Part shown: positions 35,084-43,088 of the stretch, piece after piece | How positions within the stretch are numbered: the first letter of the stretch is position 1 | Layout of the letters: each line of letters begins with the position of its first letter | DNA from: Sphaerimonospora mesophila NBRC 14179 = JCM 3151 | Lineage (GTDB): Bacteria > Actinomycetota > Actinomycetes > Streptosporangiales > Streptosporangiaceae | DNA length: 64,000 nucleotides | Direction: 5' to 3' | NCBI GenBank assembly: GCA_001552515.1 | Contig: BCRI01000013.1 | Span: 1-64,000 of the forward strand | Translations under genes and position numbers: made by a program | Notes under the pieces: model-generated | Database searches by the model: none | The model's input: only the letters and a program-made list of their open reading frames with translations | What the model was told of the DNA's origin: nothing

Positions 35084-35980
35084 CTAACGCAGCCCTTCCG
35101 CGAGCGCCTTCTCGGTGGCGGAGCGTACGGCCGCCGCCTGCTCGTCGGTCAGCGGCTGCCTGGGCGGGCGGCACGGGCCGCCCCTGCGGCCAGCGATGTC
35201 CATCGACAGCTTGATCGCCTGGACGAACTCGGTCTTGGAGTCCCAGCGCAGCAGCGCGTGCAGGGTCCGGTACAACGGCAGCGCGGTCGGCAGATCACCG
35301 GAGACGGCGGCGCGGTAAAGCGCGACGGTCGTCGCGGGCAGCGCGTTGGAATAGCCGGCGACCCAGCCGACCGCCCCGGCGAGGGCCACCTCCAGCACCA
35401 CGTCGTCTGAGCCGACCAGCACGTCCAGCCCGGGGGCCAGCTCGGCGATCTCATAGGCCCGGCGCACGTCGCCGGTGAACTCCTTAACCGCCACGATGAG
35501 GCCCTCGGCGTGCAGCCGCGCGAGCAACCTGGGCGTCAGATCCACCTTGGTGTCGAGCGGGTTGTTGTAGGCCACGACGGGCAGGCCGGCCGCCGCCACC
35601 TCACGGTAGTGCGCCACGACCGCCCGCTCGTCGGCCCGGTAGGCGTTCGGCGGCAGCAGCATGACCGCGCCGCAGCCCGCCGCACCGGCCTGCTCGGCCC
35701 AACGGCGCGCCTCCAGCGCCCCGTAGGCGGCGATGCCCGGCATGACCCGGTCGCCGCCGACGGCCGCCGCAGCGGTCTTCACGACCCGGGAACGCTCCTC
35801 GGGCGTCAGCGTCTGGTACTCCCCGAGGGAGCCGTTGGGCACCACGCCGTCGCAGCCGCTGTCGACCAGCCAGCGGCAGTGCTCGCCGTACGCATCGTGA
35901 TCGACGGCGAGGTCTCCGTCTCGCAGGGGCAGCGCGGTGGCCACCATGACTCCGCGCCAGGGTTTCTCACGTGTCGTCAT
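35084..35980 (-). CDS. DHDPS-family pyrroline-4-hydroxy-2-carboxylate deaminase candidate
   Basis: 298 aa TIM-barrel of the dihydrodipicolinate synthase/N-acetylneuraminate lyase family. The Schiff-base lysine is Lys166 in LIVAVKEFTGD, and Tyr138 in VVAYNNPLDTK is the conserved tyrosine; GSLGEYQTLTPEER replaces the usual GTTGE loop. In hydroxyproline clusters this paralogue deaminates pyrroline-4-hydroxy-2-carboxylate to 2-oxoglutarate semialdehyde. ATG 35980 has AAGGA 7 nt upstream; ATG 35995 is an alternative. Overlaps the previous gene by 14 nt. Confidence 0.87.
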   Translation of the reverse strand: MTTREKPWRGVMVATALPLRDGDLAVDHDAYGEHCRWLVDSGCDGVVPNGSLGEYQTLTPEERSRVVKTAAAAVGGDRVMPGIAAYGALEARRWAEQAGAAGCGAVMLLPPNAYRADERAVVAHYREVAAAGLPVVAYNNPLDTKVDLTPRLLARLHAEGLIVAVKEFTGDVRRAYEIAELAPGLDVLVGSDDVVLEVALAGAVGWVAGYSNALPATTVALYRAAVSGDLPTALPLYRTLHALLRWDSKTEFVQAIKLSMDIAGRRGGPCRPPRQPLTDEQAAAVRSATEKALAEGLR

Positions 35981-37367
35981 CCGGTGTCCTTTCATCCATC
36001 TCGGCGAGGTCGCCGAGGCGTACGGGCTGGGCGATCGGCCGCCGGAGCGGCGCCGGGCCGGCTCCGGCGAGGCGGGCCACGGCCTCGCCGCAGATCCGTC
36101 CCTGGCACCGGCCCATGCCGGGCCGGGCCAGTAGCTTGATGGAGCGCGCGTCGGAGGCGCCCAGGTCACGGGCCTCCTTGAGCCGGCCGTACGGCACCTC
36201 CTCGCAGCGGCAGACGAGCGTGTCGTCGCGCAGCCACGACATCCAGCCGTCCCGGACCGGGTAGGCGCGCAGCAGCGCACGTGCGAACCCGGCCAGGCGC
36301 AGCCGCCTGACCCGCACCCGGATGTCCATCGAGGCTCCGGCAGCGGGCATGTCCATGGTGTCGGCCACCACGGCCCGGCCCGCGATCACTCCTTCGATCT
36401 CGGCCAGGTCGGCGCCGCCCACTCCGGTGGTCTCCCCCGCCGCGTACACACCCGCGACGCTGGTCCGCATCCGCCGGTCCACCCGCACGACGGGGCCGCC
36501 GACGGCGTCCGCCGCCATCGCGCAGCCGAGCTGGGCCGGGAGGTCGAGCTGGGGTGTGAAGCCATAGCCCACCGCGAGCGTGTCACACTCCACCGTCTCG
36601 TGGCCGCCGGGGCGGGGGCGCCAGTGCGCGTCCACCTTCGCCACGGTCACGTGGGTGAGCCCGCCGCCGTCGCCGTGCGCCGCCACCACCGCCCGGCCCC
36701 CCTTGTACGGCACGCGGTGCCGGAGCAGGCGACAGCCGTACCCGAGGGCCTCGACGGCCTTGCCCGGCCTGACCAGGGCCTGCGGAGCGAGCGCGAGGCG
36801 GCCGCCCGCCTCGAAGACCCCGGCGACCGTCGTACCGGCCGCCGCGAGCGAGGCGGCGACCGGCAGCAGGAAAGGCCCGGTCCCGGCGACCACGACACGG
36901 CGACCGGCGACGACCAGGTCGCCCTTGAGCAGTGCCTGGACACCCCCGGCCGTCATGACGCCCGGCAGGTCCCAGCCGGGGAACGGCAGCACGCGGTCGT
37001 AGGCGCCGGTGGCGATCAGCAGCCGTGTGGCCACGATCGTGCGGGCCCGCTCCTCGCGGCCGGTCAGGCAGTGTACGGCGAAGCCGTCGCCGTCCGGCCC
37101 GGGCTCGACGGCCCAGACGCGGTGCCCGAGCAGGACGCGGGCGTCGCCGAGCGCGTCGCGCAGCCGTGCCAGCATGGCGGCGGGCGCCCCCCGCGGCGGC
37201 GGGTCCGGTCGCGCCGGCCGCCGGAGGTACTGGCCGCCGATGCGCGGTCCGGCGTCCAGCAGCGCCACCCGCAGCCCGGCGCGTGCCGCCACCCCGGCCG
37301 CCGCCAGGCCCGCGGGTCCGGCCCCCACCACCGCCAGGTCGTAGGGCTCCGCGTCGTGATCGGTCAA
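35967..37367 (-). CDS. D-hydroxyproline dehydrogenase, FAD/BFD subunit
   Basis: 466 aa from TTG 37367, overlapping the 2Fe-2S gene stop (TTGA). N-terminal FAD site VVGAGPAGLAAAGVAARAGL, a second nucleotide site RRVVVAGTGPFLLPVAASL, and a C-terminal BFD-like Fe-S domain with CRCEEVPYGRL and GRCQGRICGEAVAR (four Cys). This is the large pyridine-nucleotide-disulfide-type subunit of heterotrimeric dye-linked D-amino-acid dehydrogenases such as LhpB-LhpE-LhpF of Pseudomonas. It should oxidise cis-4-hydroxy-D-proline with the two proteins encoded upstream. Confidence 0.88.
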   Translation of the reverse strand: MTDHDAEPYDLAVVGAGPAGLAAAGVAARAGLRVALLDAGPRIGGQYLRRPARPDPPPRGAPAAMLARLRDALGDARVLLGHRVWAVEPGPDGDGFAVHCLTGREERARTIVATRLLIATGAYDRVLPFPGWDLPGVMTAGGVQALLKGDLVVAGRRVVVAGTGPFLLPVAASLAAAGTTVAGVFEAGGRLALAPQALVRPGKAVEALGYGCRLLRHRVPYKGGRAVVAAHGDGGGLTHVTVAKVDAHWRPRPGGHETVECDTLAVGYGFTPQLDLPAQLGCAMAADAVGGPVVRVDRRMRTSVAGVYAAGETTGVGGADLAEIEGVIAGRAVVADTMDMPAAGASMDIRVRVRRLRLAGFARALLRAYPVRDGWMSWLRDDTLVCRCEEVPYGRLKEARDLGASDARSIKLLARPGMGRCQGRICGEAVARLAGAGPAPLRRPIAQPVRLGDLAEMDERTPDDDT

Positions 37368-37618
37368 GAGGTCGTCACCTCGTCTCCCGGGTGGGCCTCG
37401 GTCAGACAGGCACGCAGGTTCGCCGTGCCGTTGACGGTGATGAGGCAGTCGAAGCAGACCCCGATGCCGCAGAACAGGCCGCGTGGCCGGCCGCCGAACC
37501 TGGTCGTGCGCCAGGTGCGGATGCCCGCCGCGTGCAGCGCCGCGCCGAGGGTCTGGCCCGGCTCCACCGGCACGGGCCGCCCGTCGACCAGGATCTCGAA
37601 CCCCTGCGCGCCGCTCAT
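37364..37618 (-). CDS. D-hydroxyproline dehydrogenase, [2Fe-2S] subunit
   Basis: 84 aa. Ferredoxin-like fold with FCGIGVCFDCLITVNG and a later Cys in NLRAC, giving four ligands for one [2Fe-2S] cluster. Such small subunits bridge the two flavoprotein subunits in heterotrimeric D-hydroxyproline/proline dehydrogenases. ATG 37618 overlaps the upstream stop (ATGA); the longer open frame to 38296 is inside the DAO gene. Confidence 0.9.
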   Translation of the reverse strand: MSGAQGFEILVDGRPVPVEPGQTLGAALHAAGIRTWRTTRFGGRPRGLFCGIGVCFDCLITVNGTANLRACLTEAHPGDEVTTS

Positions 37619-38787
37619 GCGGCCGCCTCGGCGAAACGATCGGGACGGAAGGGCGTGAGATCGAGTTCCGGCGTCGCGCCGGTGAGGAGCCGGGTGGTCA
37701 ACAGCCCGGTCGCCGGGGCGAGACCGATGCCCGCGCCCTCGTGACCGCAGGCGTGGTAGAGCCCGGGAACCCGGGGGTCCGCGCCGATCACGGGCAGATG
37801 GTCGGGACAGTAGGGCCGGAATCCGCAGTAGGCGCGGATCGCCCGCACCTCGGCGAGCGCGGGGAACAGCGCGACCGCCTGCCGAGCCAGCCGCGCGAGG
37901 ACGGGCAGGGAGACGGTGCGGTCGAAGCCGACGCGCTCGCGGCTGGCCCCGATGAGCACGGTGCCTGCCCGGGTGGCCTCCACCACGGCCGACGTCTCCA
38001 GTCCCGCGGCTTCGCTGGCCACGCCGGCCACGTACGCCGCCGTGTAGACCTTGTGCCGGACCAACCCGCCGTACGCCGGATCGAGCGGCTCGGTGACCAG
38101 GATGAACCCGCGGCGCGGCAGGATCGGCAGCGTCACGCCGGCCAGCGCGGCGATCTCTCCGCCCCAGGTGCCGCCCGCGTTGACCACCGCGCCGGCCGGA
38201 ATGTCGCCGGCGTCGGTGCGCACGCCGGTCACCCGGCCGCGCTGGACGACGAGGCCGGTGACCTCGGTGCCGGTACGCAACGCGACCCGCGGCCACCGCC
38301 GCAGCAGCCGCGCGGCGGCGAGCATCGGCTGCACCTGCGCGTCCTGGGGGTAGAAGACCCCGCCGGCGAAGCCGGGTGCGAGATGCGGCTCGTAGTCCGC
38401 CAGCTCGCCGGCGGCGACGGGTCGGGTCTCGGCCCCGCTGCTCTCCTGGCGGCCGGCCAGTTCGGTCAGCGCGCGCAGCACCCGGTCGTCCTCCGCGACG
38501 ACCAGGCCGCCCTTGGGCTCGTACTCGAAATCGCCGAGCCCGGCGTGCTTTTCGGCTTCTTCCGATTCTTCGGCGAGCCGGTGCCAGAGACGGCCGGACA
38601 GCAGGGCGAGATCGAGTTCCGGGCCTGGCTCCTTGTCGGAGACGAGGACGTTGCCCTCGCCCGCTCCCGTGGTGCCGGCGGCGACCGCCCCCCGGTCGAC
38701 GACGGTGACGCTCAGACCCTCACGTGCCGCGTAGTAGGCGCAGGAGGCGCCGACGATCCCGGCACCGATCACCACGACATCCGGCAT
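37615..38787 (-). CDS. D-hydroxyproline dehydrogenase, DAO-type flavoprotein subunit
   Basis: 390 aa glycine-oxidase/DadA-type flavoenzyme. FAD site VVVIGAGIVGASCAYYAARE, VVDRGAVAAGTTGAGEGNV (FAD contact), GAVVNAGGTWGGEIAAL and the C-terminal GLYHACGHEGAGIGLAPATG are typical. It is the catalytic subunit expected to oxidise cis-4-hydroxy-D-proline. It is the first gene of the minus-strand block and divergent from ctaA, with a 112-bp region holding a candidate operator. Confidence 0.9.
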   Translation of the reverse strand: MPDVVVIGAGIVGASCAYYAAREGLSVTVVDRGAVAAGTTGAGEGNVLVSDKEPGPELDLALLSGRLWHRLAEESEEAEKHAGLGDFEYEPKGGLVVAEDDRVLRALTELAGRQESSGAETRPVAAGELADYEPHLAPGFAGGVFYPQDAQVQPMLAAARLLRRWPRVALRTGTEVTGLVVQRGRVTGVRTDAGDIPAGAVVNAGGTWGGEIAALAGVTLPILPRRGFILVTEPLDPAYGGLVRHKVYTAAYVAGVASEAAGLETSAVVEATRAGTVLIGASRERVGFDRTVSLPVLARLARQAVALFPALAEVRAIRAYCGFRPYCPDHLPVIGADPRVPGLYHACGHEGAGIGLAPATGLLTTRLLTGATPELDLTPFRPDRFAEAAA

Positions 38788-38817
38788 CAGGGATCATCCC
38801 CTTTCCGGGCAGTAATA

Positions 38818-38841
38818 TGTCACATGCCATTGGTCGTGACA
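38818..38841. promoter_or_regulatory. Inverted repeat in the dehydrogenase/ctaA divergent promoter
   Basis: TGTCAC-N12-GTGACA, a perfect 6-bp inverted repeat in the 112-bp gap between the dehydrogenase genes and ctaA. It overlaps CATTG-N7-CAATG. The block GTGACAATGC recurs as GTGACATTGC before the importer operon. A GntR-FCD operator is the likely interpretation. Confidence 0.45.
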
Positions 38842-38899
38842 ATGCCCTCGGCAGCGGGCCGGAGGCGGGACCACCCCCCACGCCGCCTACCATTTCAGC

Positions 38900-39901
38900 G
38901 TGACCAGCCTTTCCATCCAGATCCGTGATCGCGTCACCGGATTCCACCGGTCGTACTGGCGGCCCAGCACCGTCACCTTCCGGCGGTGGGCGCTCGCGAG
39001 CGTCGTCGTCAACGCGGGCATCACGGTCACAGGAGCCGGAGTCCGCGTCTCGAAGTCGGGGCTCGGCTGCCCCACCTGGCCGAAGTGCACGCCGGACAGC
39101 TTCATCCCGGCCCAGCACGACTCGCATTCCCCGTTCAACATGGCGATCGAGTTCGGCAACCGGCTGATCACCTTCCTGGTCCTCGCCGTGGGCGTCGCCT
39201 GCCTCGTCGCCGCGATGCGGCTGATCAGAACGGGCGGCGCCCGGGGCCGTCGCGATCTGGTCCTGCTCGCCGCGCTGCAGCCGATCGGCGTGCTCGCCCA
39301 GGCGCTGTGGGGCGGTCTCGTGGTGCGGACCATGCTCAACCCGTTCACGGTGAGCGTCCACTTCCTGCTGTCCATCGCCATGATCTGGGCGGCGTACGCG
39401 ATGTTCGCCCGCGCCGGGGAGGGCGACGAGCCGCCGCGGCCGCTCGTCCACCGGCACATCCGCACACTCGGCTTCGTCCTGGTCGCCGCGGTCGGCGCGC
39501 TGCTCGTGGCCGGTGTCGTGGTCACCGGCACGGGCCCGCACTCGGGCGACGCCGCCGCCTCGAGGTTCGACTTCGACATCCGGGACGTGACGCAGCTGCA
39601 CGCCGACATCGTCTGGATCGTGGTCGGGCTCACGTTCGCGCTGCTGTTCGCGCTCCACCTGACCGATTCCCCGACCCGGGCCCGGCGTGCCGTCCTGGTG
39701 CTGTTCGCCGTCGAGCTGGCCCAGGGCGTGATCGGTTACACGCAGTATTTCCTGGCCATCCCGGCCGGCCTCGTCCTGCTGCACGTGCTCGGCTCGACAC
39801 TGGTGTGGATCTTCGCGCTGCGCGTGGTGTTCGCGATGCGCAGCCGCGATCCGGTCCCCGCCGGGTCAGAGCCCCTCGAACCCGCCACCCCCCTCCCGTG
39901 A
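38900..39901 (+). CDS. ctaA: Heme A synthase (COX15/CtaA)
   Basis: 333 aa, GTG start, about eight membrane segments in two four-helix bundles. Heme-ligand-type His are in FIPAQHDSHSPFNMAIEFGN, VSVHFLLSIAMIW, VTQLHADIVWIVV and VLLHVLGSTLVWI; VNAGITVTGAGVRVSKSGLG and CPTWPKC with a Cys pair in the first extracytoplasmic loop are diagnostic. Converts heme O to heme A for aa3 cytochrome oxidase; works after CtaB encoded at 43.1-44.0 kb. Confidence 0.93.
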   Translation: MTSLSIQIRDRVTGFHRSYWRPSTVTFRRWALASVVVNAGITVTGAGVRVSKSGLGCPTWPKCTPDSFIPAQHDSHSPFNMAIEFGNRLITFLVLAVGVACLVAAMRLIRTGGARGRRDLVLLAALQPIGVLAQALWGGLVVRTMLNPFTVSVHFLLSIAMIWAAYAMFARAGEGDEPPRPLVHRHIRTLGFVLVAAVGALLVAGVVVTGTGPHSGDAAASRFDFDIRDVTQLHADIVWIVVGLTFALLFALHLTDSPTRARRAVLVLFAVELAQGVIGYTQYFLAIPAGLVLLHVLGSTLVWIFALRVVFAMRSRDPVPAGSEPLEPATPLP

Positions 39902-40142
39902 TCTTGCGAATACTCGCAGGCCATCCTCTTGACCTGCACTAATTGATCCCGTGATCTTGCAGAAACTCGCAGGCAAGCCATCTGACGTGCACCGATGCGT
40001 TTGGTGATCTTGCAGTTGTCGCCGAAGTGCAAGATCGCGAACACCGTTTTGGCTGTTCACCGGCCAGGTGTGCGAGAAACTGCAAGATCACGGACCGGAA
40101 ATGCCTGCTCCCGGCCCCGACTGCGAGAATTCGCAAGATCAC
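39898..40142. repeat. 53-bp periodic repeat array 2, inverted (3 + 3 units)
   Basis: Plus-strand units start at 39898, 39951 and 40004 (period exactly 53). Minus-strand units start at 40142, 40091 and 40038 (spacing 51 and 53). Each has GTGATCTTGC, about five variable bases and CTCGCAGG-like; the plus units also carry GACCTGC or GACGTGC ten bases later. The two arms meet in the hairpin GATCTTGCA / TGCAAGATC (40006-40036). The first unit begins at the ctaA stop. Same family as 9628-9755. Confidence 0.88.
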
Positions 40143-40305
40143 GGCCTTGGGAAGGGCCTTGGGAGGGGTGGGGGGCAGGAAAGTTTCATCTGCCCTGCTG
40201 CGCTGACCAGCGGAAACCGTGCTGGACGGAGGGGCGGCGCCCCGCTTTCTGGCCTGCCCGCCACCCGCGAGTTAAGGTCCCACCACCTGAGCGCCTTTCC
40301 CGCGA

Positions 40306-40319
40306 TGGGAGCGCTCCCA
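40306..40319. promoter_or_regulatory. CebR/CelR-type operator without an adjacent target gene
   Basis: TGGGAGCGCTCCCA is an exact 14-bp palindrome identical to the binding site known for the cellulose-utilisation LacI-family repressors CebR and CelR. It lies 131 nt beyond the 3-prime end of the LPMO gene rather than in front of it, and no gene follows it in either direction before a terminator (plus strand) or ctaA (convergent). Confidence 0.8.
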
Positions 40320-40407
40320 CATGGGAGGTGAGGCCCACAGCACGGTGGCACCGCATCGCACGCATCACGTATGAGGCGGAACCTCCTTCCGCCCACCGCA
40401 CGCACGA

Positions 40408-40443
40408 CGCCCGGGGAGGCCGGTGAAACGGTCTCCCCGGGCG
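40408..40443. terminator. Strong stem-loop terminator after the LPMO gene
   Basis: A 15-bp stem from CGCCCGGGGAGGCCG and CGGTCTCCCCGGGCG with one G-U pair and a six-base loop. It lies 7 nt past the LPMO stop on the minus strand. The T-rich run (TGTTTCT) is on the plus-strand side, so it would also end plus-strand transcripts. Confidence 0.8.
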
Positions 40444-40449
40444 TGTTTC

Positions 40450-41574
40450 TCATCCGCAGGAGACGTCGGTGAACGCCGGCGTGCTCGTCGAGCTGGCCAG
40501 GAATCCGGCCGTCGCCGAGGCGCCGGGCGCCAGGTTCGCGTTCCACGACGGCGCGTGGATCATCGCCGACGGCCCGTTCTGCATGGACGTGCCGTTCCAG
40601 GCCTGCGTGATCGTCGCCATCGGCGTCATCATCCACTGGACGTACCAGTCGACCAGCGGAGCCGATCCGGTGTTCTTGATCGTCACCTCGGCCTGGAAAC
40701 CGCCCTGCCAGGAGTTGGTCACCTTCACCGTGGCCGTGCACGACGTCGGGGCGATCGTCGGCGAAGAGCTCGGCGACGGCGTCGGGGTCGGGGTGGGGGT
40801 CGGCGTCGGGGTGGGGGTCGGCGTCGGGGTGGGGGTCGGCGTCGGGGTCGGGGTGGGCGAAGGGCTGGGCGACGGGCTGGGCGAGGCCATGTCCCTGAGG
40901 AAGTTCACGTCGGAACAGCCGTAGAACGTCTCCTGGCTGTCGGAGCGGTACCAGACGGCGTAGATGATGTGGTGTCCGCTCTTGTTGGGCAGCGTGCCGG
41001 AGAAGCGGTAGGCGCCGTTGCTCACCGCCGGTTCCGGGTCGACGGTCAGGAACGGCTGCTCCTCCATGTCCGCCCAGGTCAGCGGCTTCGTCGGGTTATA
41101 GCCGTCCTTGGTGACGTACAGCTTGAAGCCGCCCGGATGCGGCACCCACGCCCCGTAGACGAAGTTGTACGTGCTGTTGGCCTTCAGTGTGGTCGTCGGC
41201 CAGTCGGTGCGCGGCTCGTCGTACGCCGCGTACTTGGGGTTGCCGCCGCTGCAGAGCTGCCCGTCGGGGATGAAGCCCCTGGTACGGCCACCGCCGTCGG
41301 AGCGGAGGACTCCGTACCAGTCGTAGAGCGGCTGCGTGCCGCCGGTGGCGACCGCCTGCTTGCACGCGGGGTTGTTCGGGATGATCTGGCCTCCGGTCAG
41401 GCCGTCCTCATAGCAGGCGTAGGTGCGGCTGGCCGGGGCCTGCAGCGCCCCGTGCGCCTCGGCCGCCTGCTGAGTCATGATCGCGATGCCGCCGGCGAGC
41501 GCCACGGTGATCGCGGTCATCACGGCGAACTTGCGCCCGGACTTCACGGCTGCCAAAGATCTCAGGGATCTCAA
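40450..41574 (-). CDS. Secreted AA10 lytic polysaccharide monooxygenase with CBM2
   Basis: 374 aa from TTG 41574 with AGGAG 8 nt upstream. Signal peptide of 40 residues ending QQAAEA, so the mature protein begins with His41; His41 and His146 (GAWVPHPGGF) form the copper histidine brace. Catalytic domain 41-230, Ser/Thr-Pro linker about 231-275, then a CBM2 (CTATVKVTNSWQGGFQAEVT, VQWMMTPMATITQAWNGT) ending SCG. Cleaves crystalline cellulose or chitin oxidatively; CBM2 favours cellulose. A perfect inverted repeat lies just upstream. Confidence 0.95.
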   Translation of the reverse strand: MRSLRSLAAVKSGRKFAVMTAITVALAGGIAIMTQQAAEAHGALQAPASRTYACYEDGLTGGQIIPNNPACKQAVATGGTQPLYDWYGVLRSDGGGRTRGFIPDGQLCSGGNPKYAAYDEPRTDWPTTTLKANSTYNFVYGAWVPHPGGFKLYVTKDGYNPTKPLTWADMEEQPFLTVDPEPAVSNGAYRFSGTLPNKSGHHIIYAVWYRSDSQETFYGCSDVNFLRDMASPSPSPSPSPTPTPTPTPTPTPTPTPTPTPTPTPTPSPSSSPTIAPTSCTATVKVTNSWQGGFQAEVTIKNTGSAPLVDWYVQWMMTPMATITQAWNGTSMQNGPSAMIHAPSWNANLAPGASATAGFLASSTSTPAFTDVSCG

Positions 41575-41597
41575 GGGGGGTTCTCCTCATGATGGCG

Positions 41598-41618
41598 GGC
41601 ACGGTCCGAGACCGTGCC
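41598..41618. promoter_or_regulatory. Perfect 9-bp inverted repeat upstream of the LPMO gene
   Basis: GGCACGGTC-CGA-GACCGTGCC, 24 nt before the LPMO start and immediately before its ribosome site. It could be a repressor operator or a 5-prime leader hairpin. It does not match the CebR consensus. Confidence 0.5.
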
Positions 41619-41741
41619 GTTACCGGCTGCCGTATGAGAACCGCGTGCGGCAGCGCCGCACGTCCTCCTGTCGCCCACCATCGGTGGCCACCGCGCACCA
41701 TGATTCAAACACGGAAGGGCGCACGCGGCAAAGCCCGCCGG

Positions 41742-43004
41742 TCAGATGTCGGGCGGCGGCTCCTGTCCCGGGGGGTGCGGCGCCCGGCCGGGAGGCGGCG
41801 GCGGAGGGCTCCACCGGTTCGTCGTTCCGTAGCCCGAGGCGTACCCCGGGGGCGGCACGCCCCGCGCCGCGCCGGGGCGGTGCCGGTCCGGGAGCGGAAA
41901 CGACATGCGGGCGTAGGCCATCAGGTCCACCAGCGACCGCTGCGCGGCCCGGAAGGCGGGCTCTTCCACCCCGCCGCGCGCGGCACGCGCGTGCAGCAGC
42001 CCCAGCTCGGTGGCGGCGAGCTGGTAGTCGGTCATCGCCCGGACTCCGGCCCGGCCGCCGTGTGCCTTGGCCCACAGGCGGGCCTGCCGCCGCCCCTTCA
42101 GGGAGGAGAGCATGAAGATGTCCGCCTGATTGATCAGGCCGTGGGCCTCGTACGGCGGCAGATAGTGGTTGATCAGCCCGACGATCCGCCTCCGGTCCCG
42201 GAAGACCACGATCAGCTCGATGATCAGCAGGATCATCAGCAGCAGGTAGGCGATGGCCAGCCCGCCGAGACCGCCGAACAGGGCGAAGCCGTTCCAGATG
42301 CCATGCATGATCATGGCCCCGATCCAGCCGGCGACGATCACCGCGACGCCGCTCGCGCTCCGCCGCTGGGCGGCGGCGTACGCGACCGAGATGCCGATCA
42401 GCGACGTGAACAGCGGATGGGCGAACGGCGACAGCACCCCGCGCACCACGACGGTGGCGGCCAGCACCTCCGGGCCGTTCTCGCTCAGTGCGGTGATGTA
42501 GTAGCTGACGTTCTCCGACATGGCGAACCCGAGGCCGACCATGCTCGCGTAGATGATCCCGTCGGTCGGCCCGTCCAACTCCTGGCGGCGGAACCACAGC
42601 AGCCCGAGCAGCACGATCCCCTTCATCGTCTCCTCGACCGGGGGCGCCCCGAACGTGGCCACCAGATCGTGCGCGCCCTGCCCCAGCCAGCGCTGCAGCC
42701 ACAGCAGGTTGAGCGAGTTGAGCAGGCCCGCCACGAGGACGGCGACGCCGGCCCCCCACGCGAAGGCGAAGATCAGGTTGGTCCGCGGCTCCGGCTCCAT
42801 CCGGTCCAGCGCCAGCACCCCGGCGAGCAGCAGCGGAACCGGCGCCACGGCCAGCACGAGCGCGATGGAGAACTGGACCGGGTCGCCGTCGAGCACGTCG
42901 AACGAGAACGACACCAACGCGCACAGCCCGGCGACGACCAGACCGCTGATGAGGCCTATCGAGGGCCGCTCCTTCAGCACCGCACGCGGATCGAGGCTCG
43001 CCAT
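41742..43004 (-). CDS. PrsW-family intramembrane metalloprotease
   Basis: 420 aa with eight to nine membrane segments and a cytoplasmic Pro-rich C-terminal tail (about residue 370 on). PrsW motifs are visible: APPVEETMKGIVL (EExxK), GFAMSENVSYY (FxxxE/N), SPFAHPLFTSLIG (His) and MIMHGIWNGFALFG (HxxxN-like). PrsW proteases cleave membrane proteins such as anti-sigma factors. No anti-sigma gene adjoins it. It lies between the LPMO and ctaB genes, all on the minus strand. Confidence 0.9.
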   Translation of the reverse strand: MASLDPRAVLKERPSIGLISGLVVAGLCALVSFSFDVLDGDPVQFSIALVLAVAPVPLLLAGVLALDRMEPEPRTNLIFAFAWGAGVAVLVAGLLNSLNLLWLQRWLGQGAHDLVATFGAPPVEETMKGIVLLGLLWFRRQELDGPTDGIIYASMVGLGFAMSENVSYYITALSENGPEVLAATVVVRGVLSPFAHPLFTSLIGISVAYAAAQRRSASGVAVIVAGWIGAMIMHGIWNGFALFGGLGGLAIAYLLLMILLIIELIVVFRDRRRIVGLINHYLPPYEAHGLINQADIFMLSSLKGRRQARLWAKAHGGRAGVRAMTDYQLAATELGLLHARAARGGVEEPAFRAAQRSLVDLMAYARMSFPLPDRHRPGAARGVPPPGYASGYGTTNRWSPPPPPPGRAPHPPGQEPPPDI

Positions 43005-43088
43005 GTCGCGAATGTAACCGACCGCCCACGTCCTGTCCTCCCGCTCGGAGATCCTTCGCGGGAGGGGACCGGGCTCACCTGGCCGGCA

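Noticed and set aside
40760-40880. GGGGTCGGCGTCGG-type DNA repeat near the LPMO 3-prime end
   Set aside because: It is the coding strand complement of a Thr-Pro linker, explained by protein low complexity; the same holds near 53,780-53,870.
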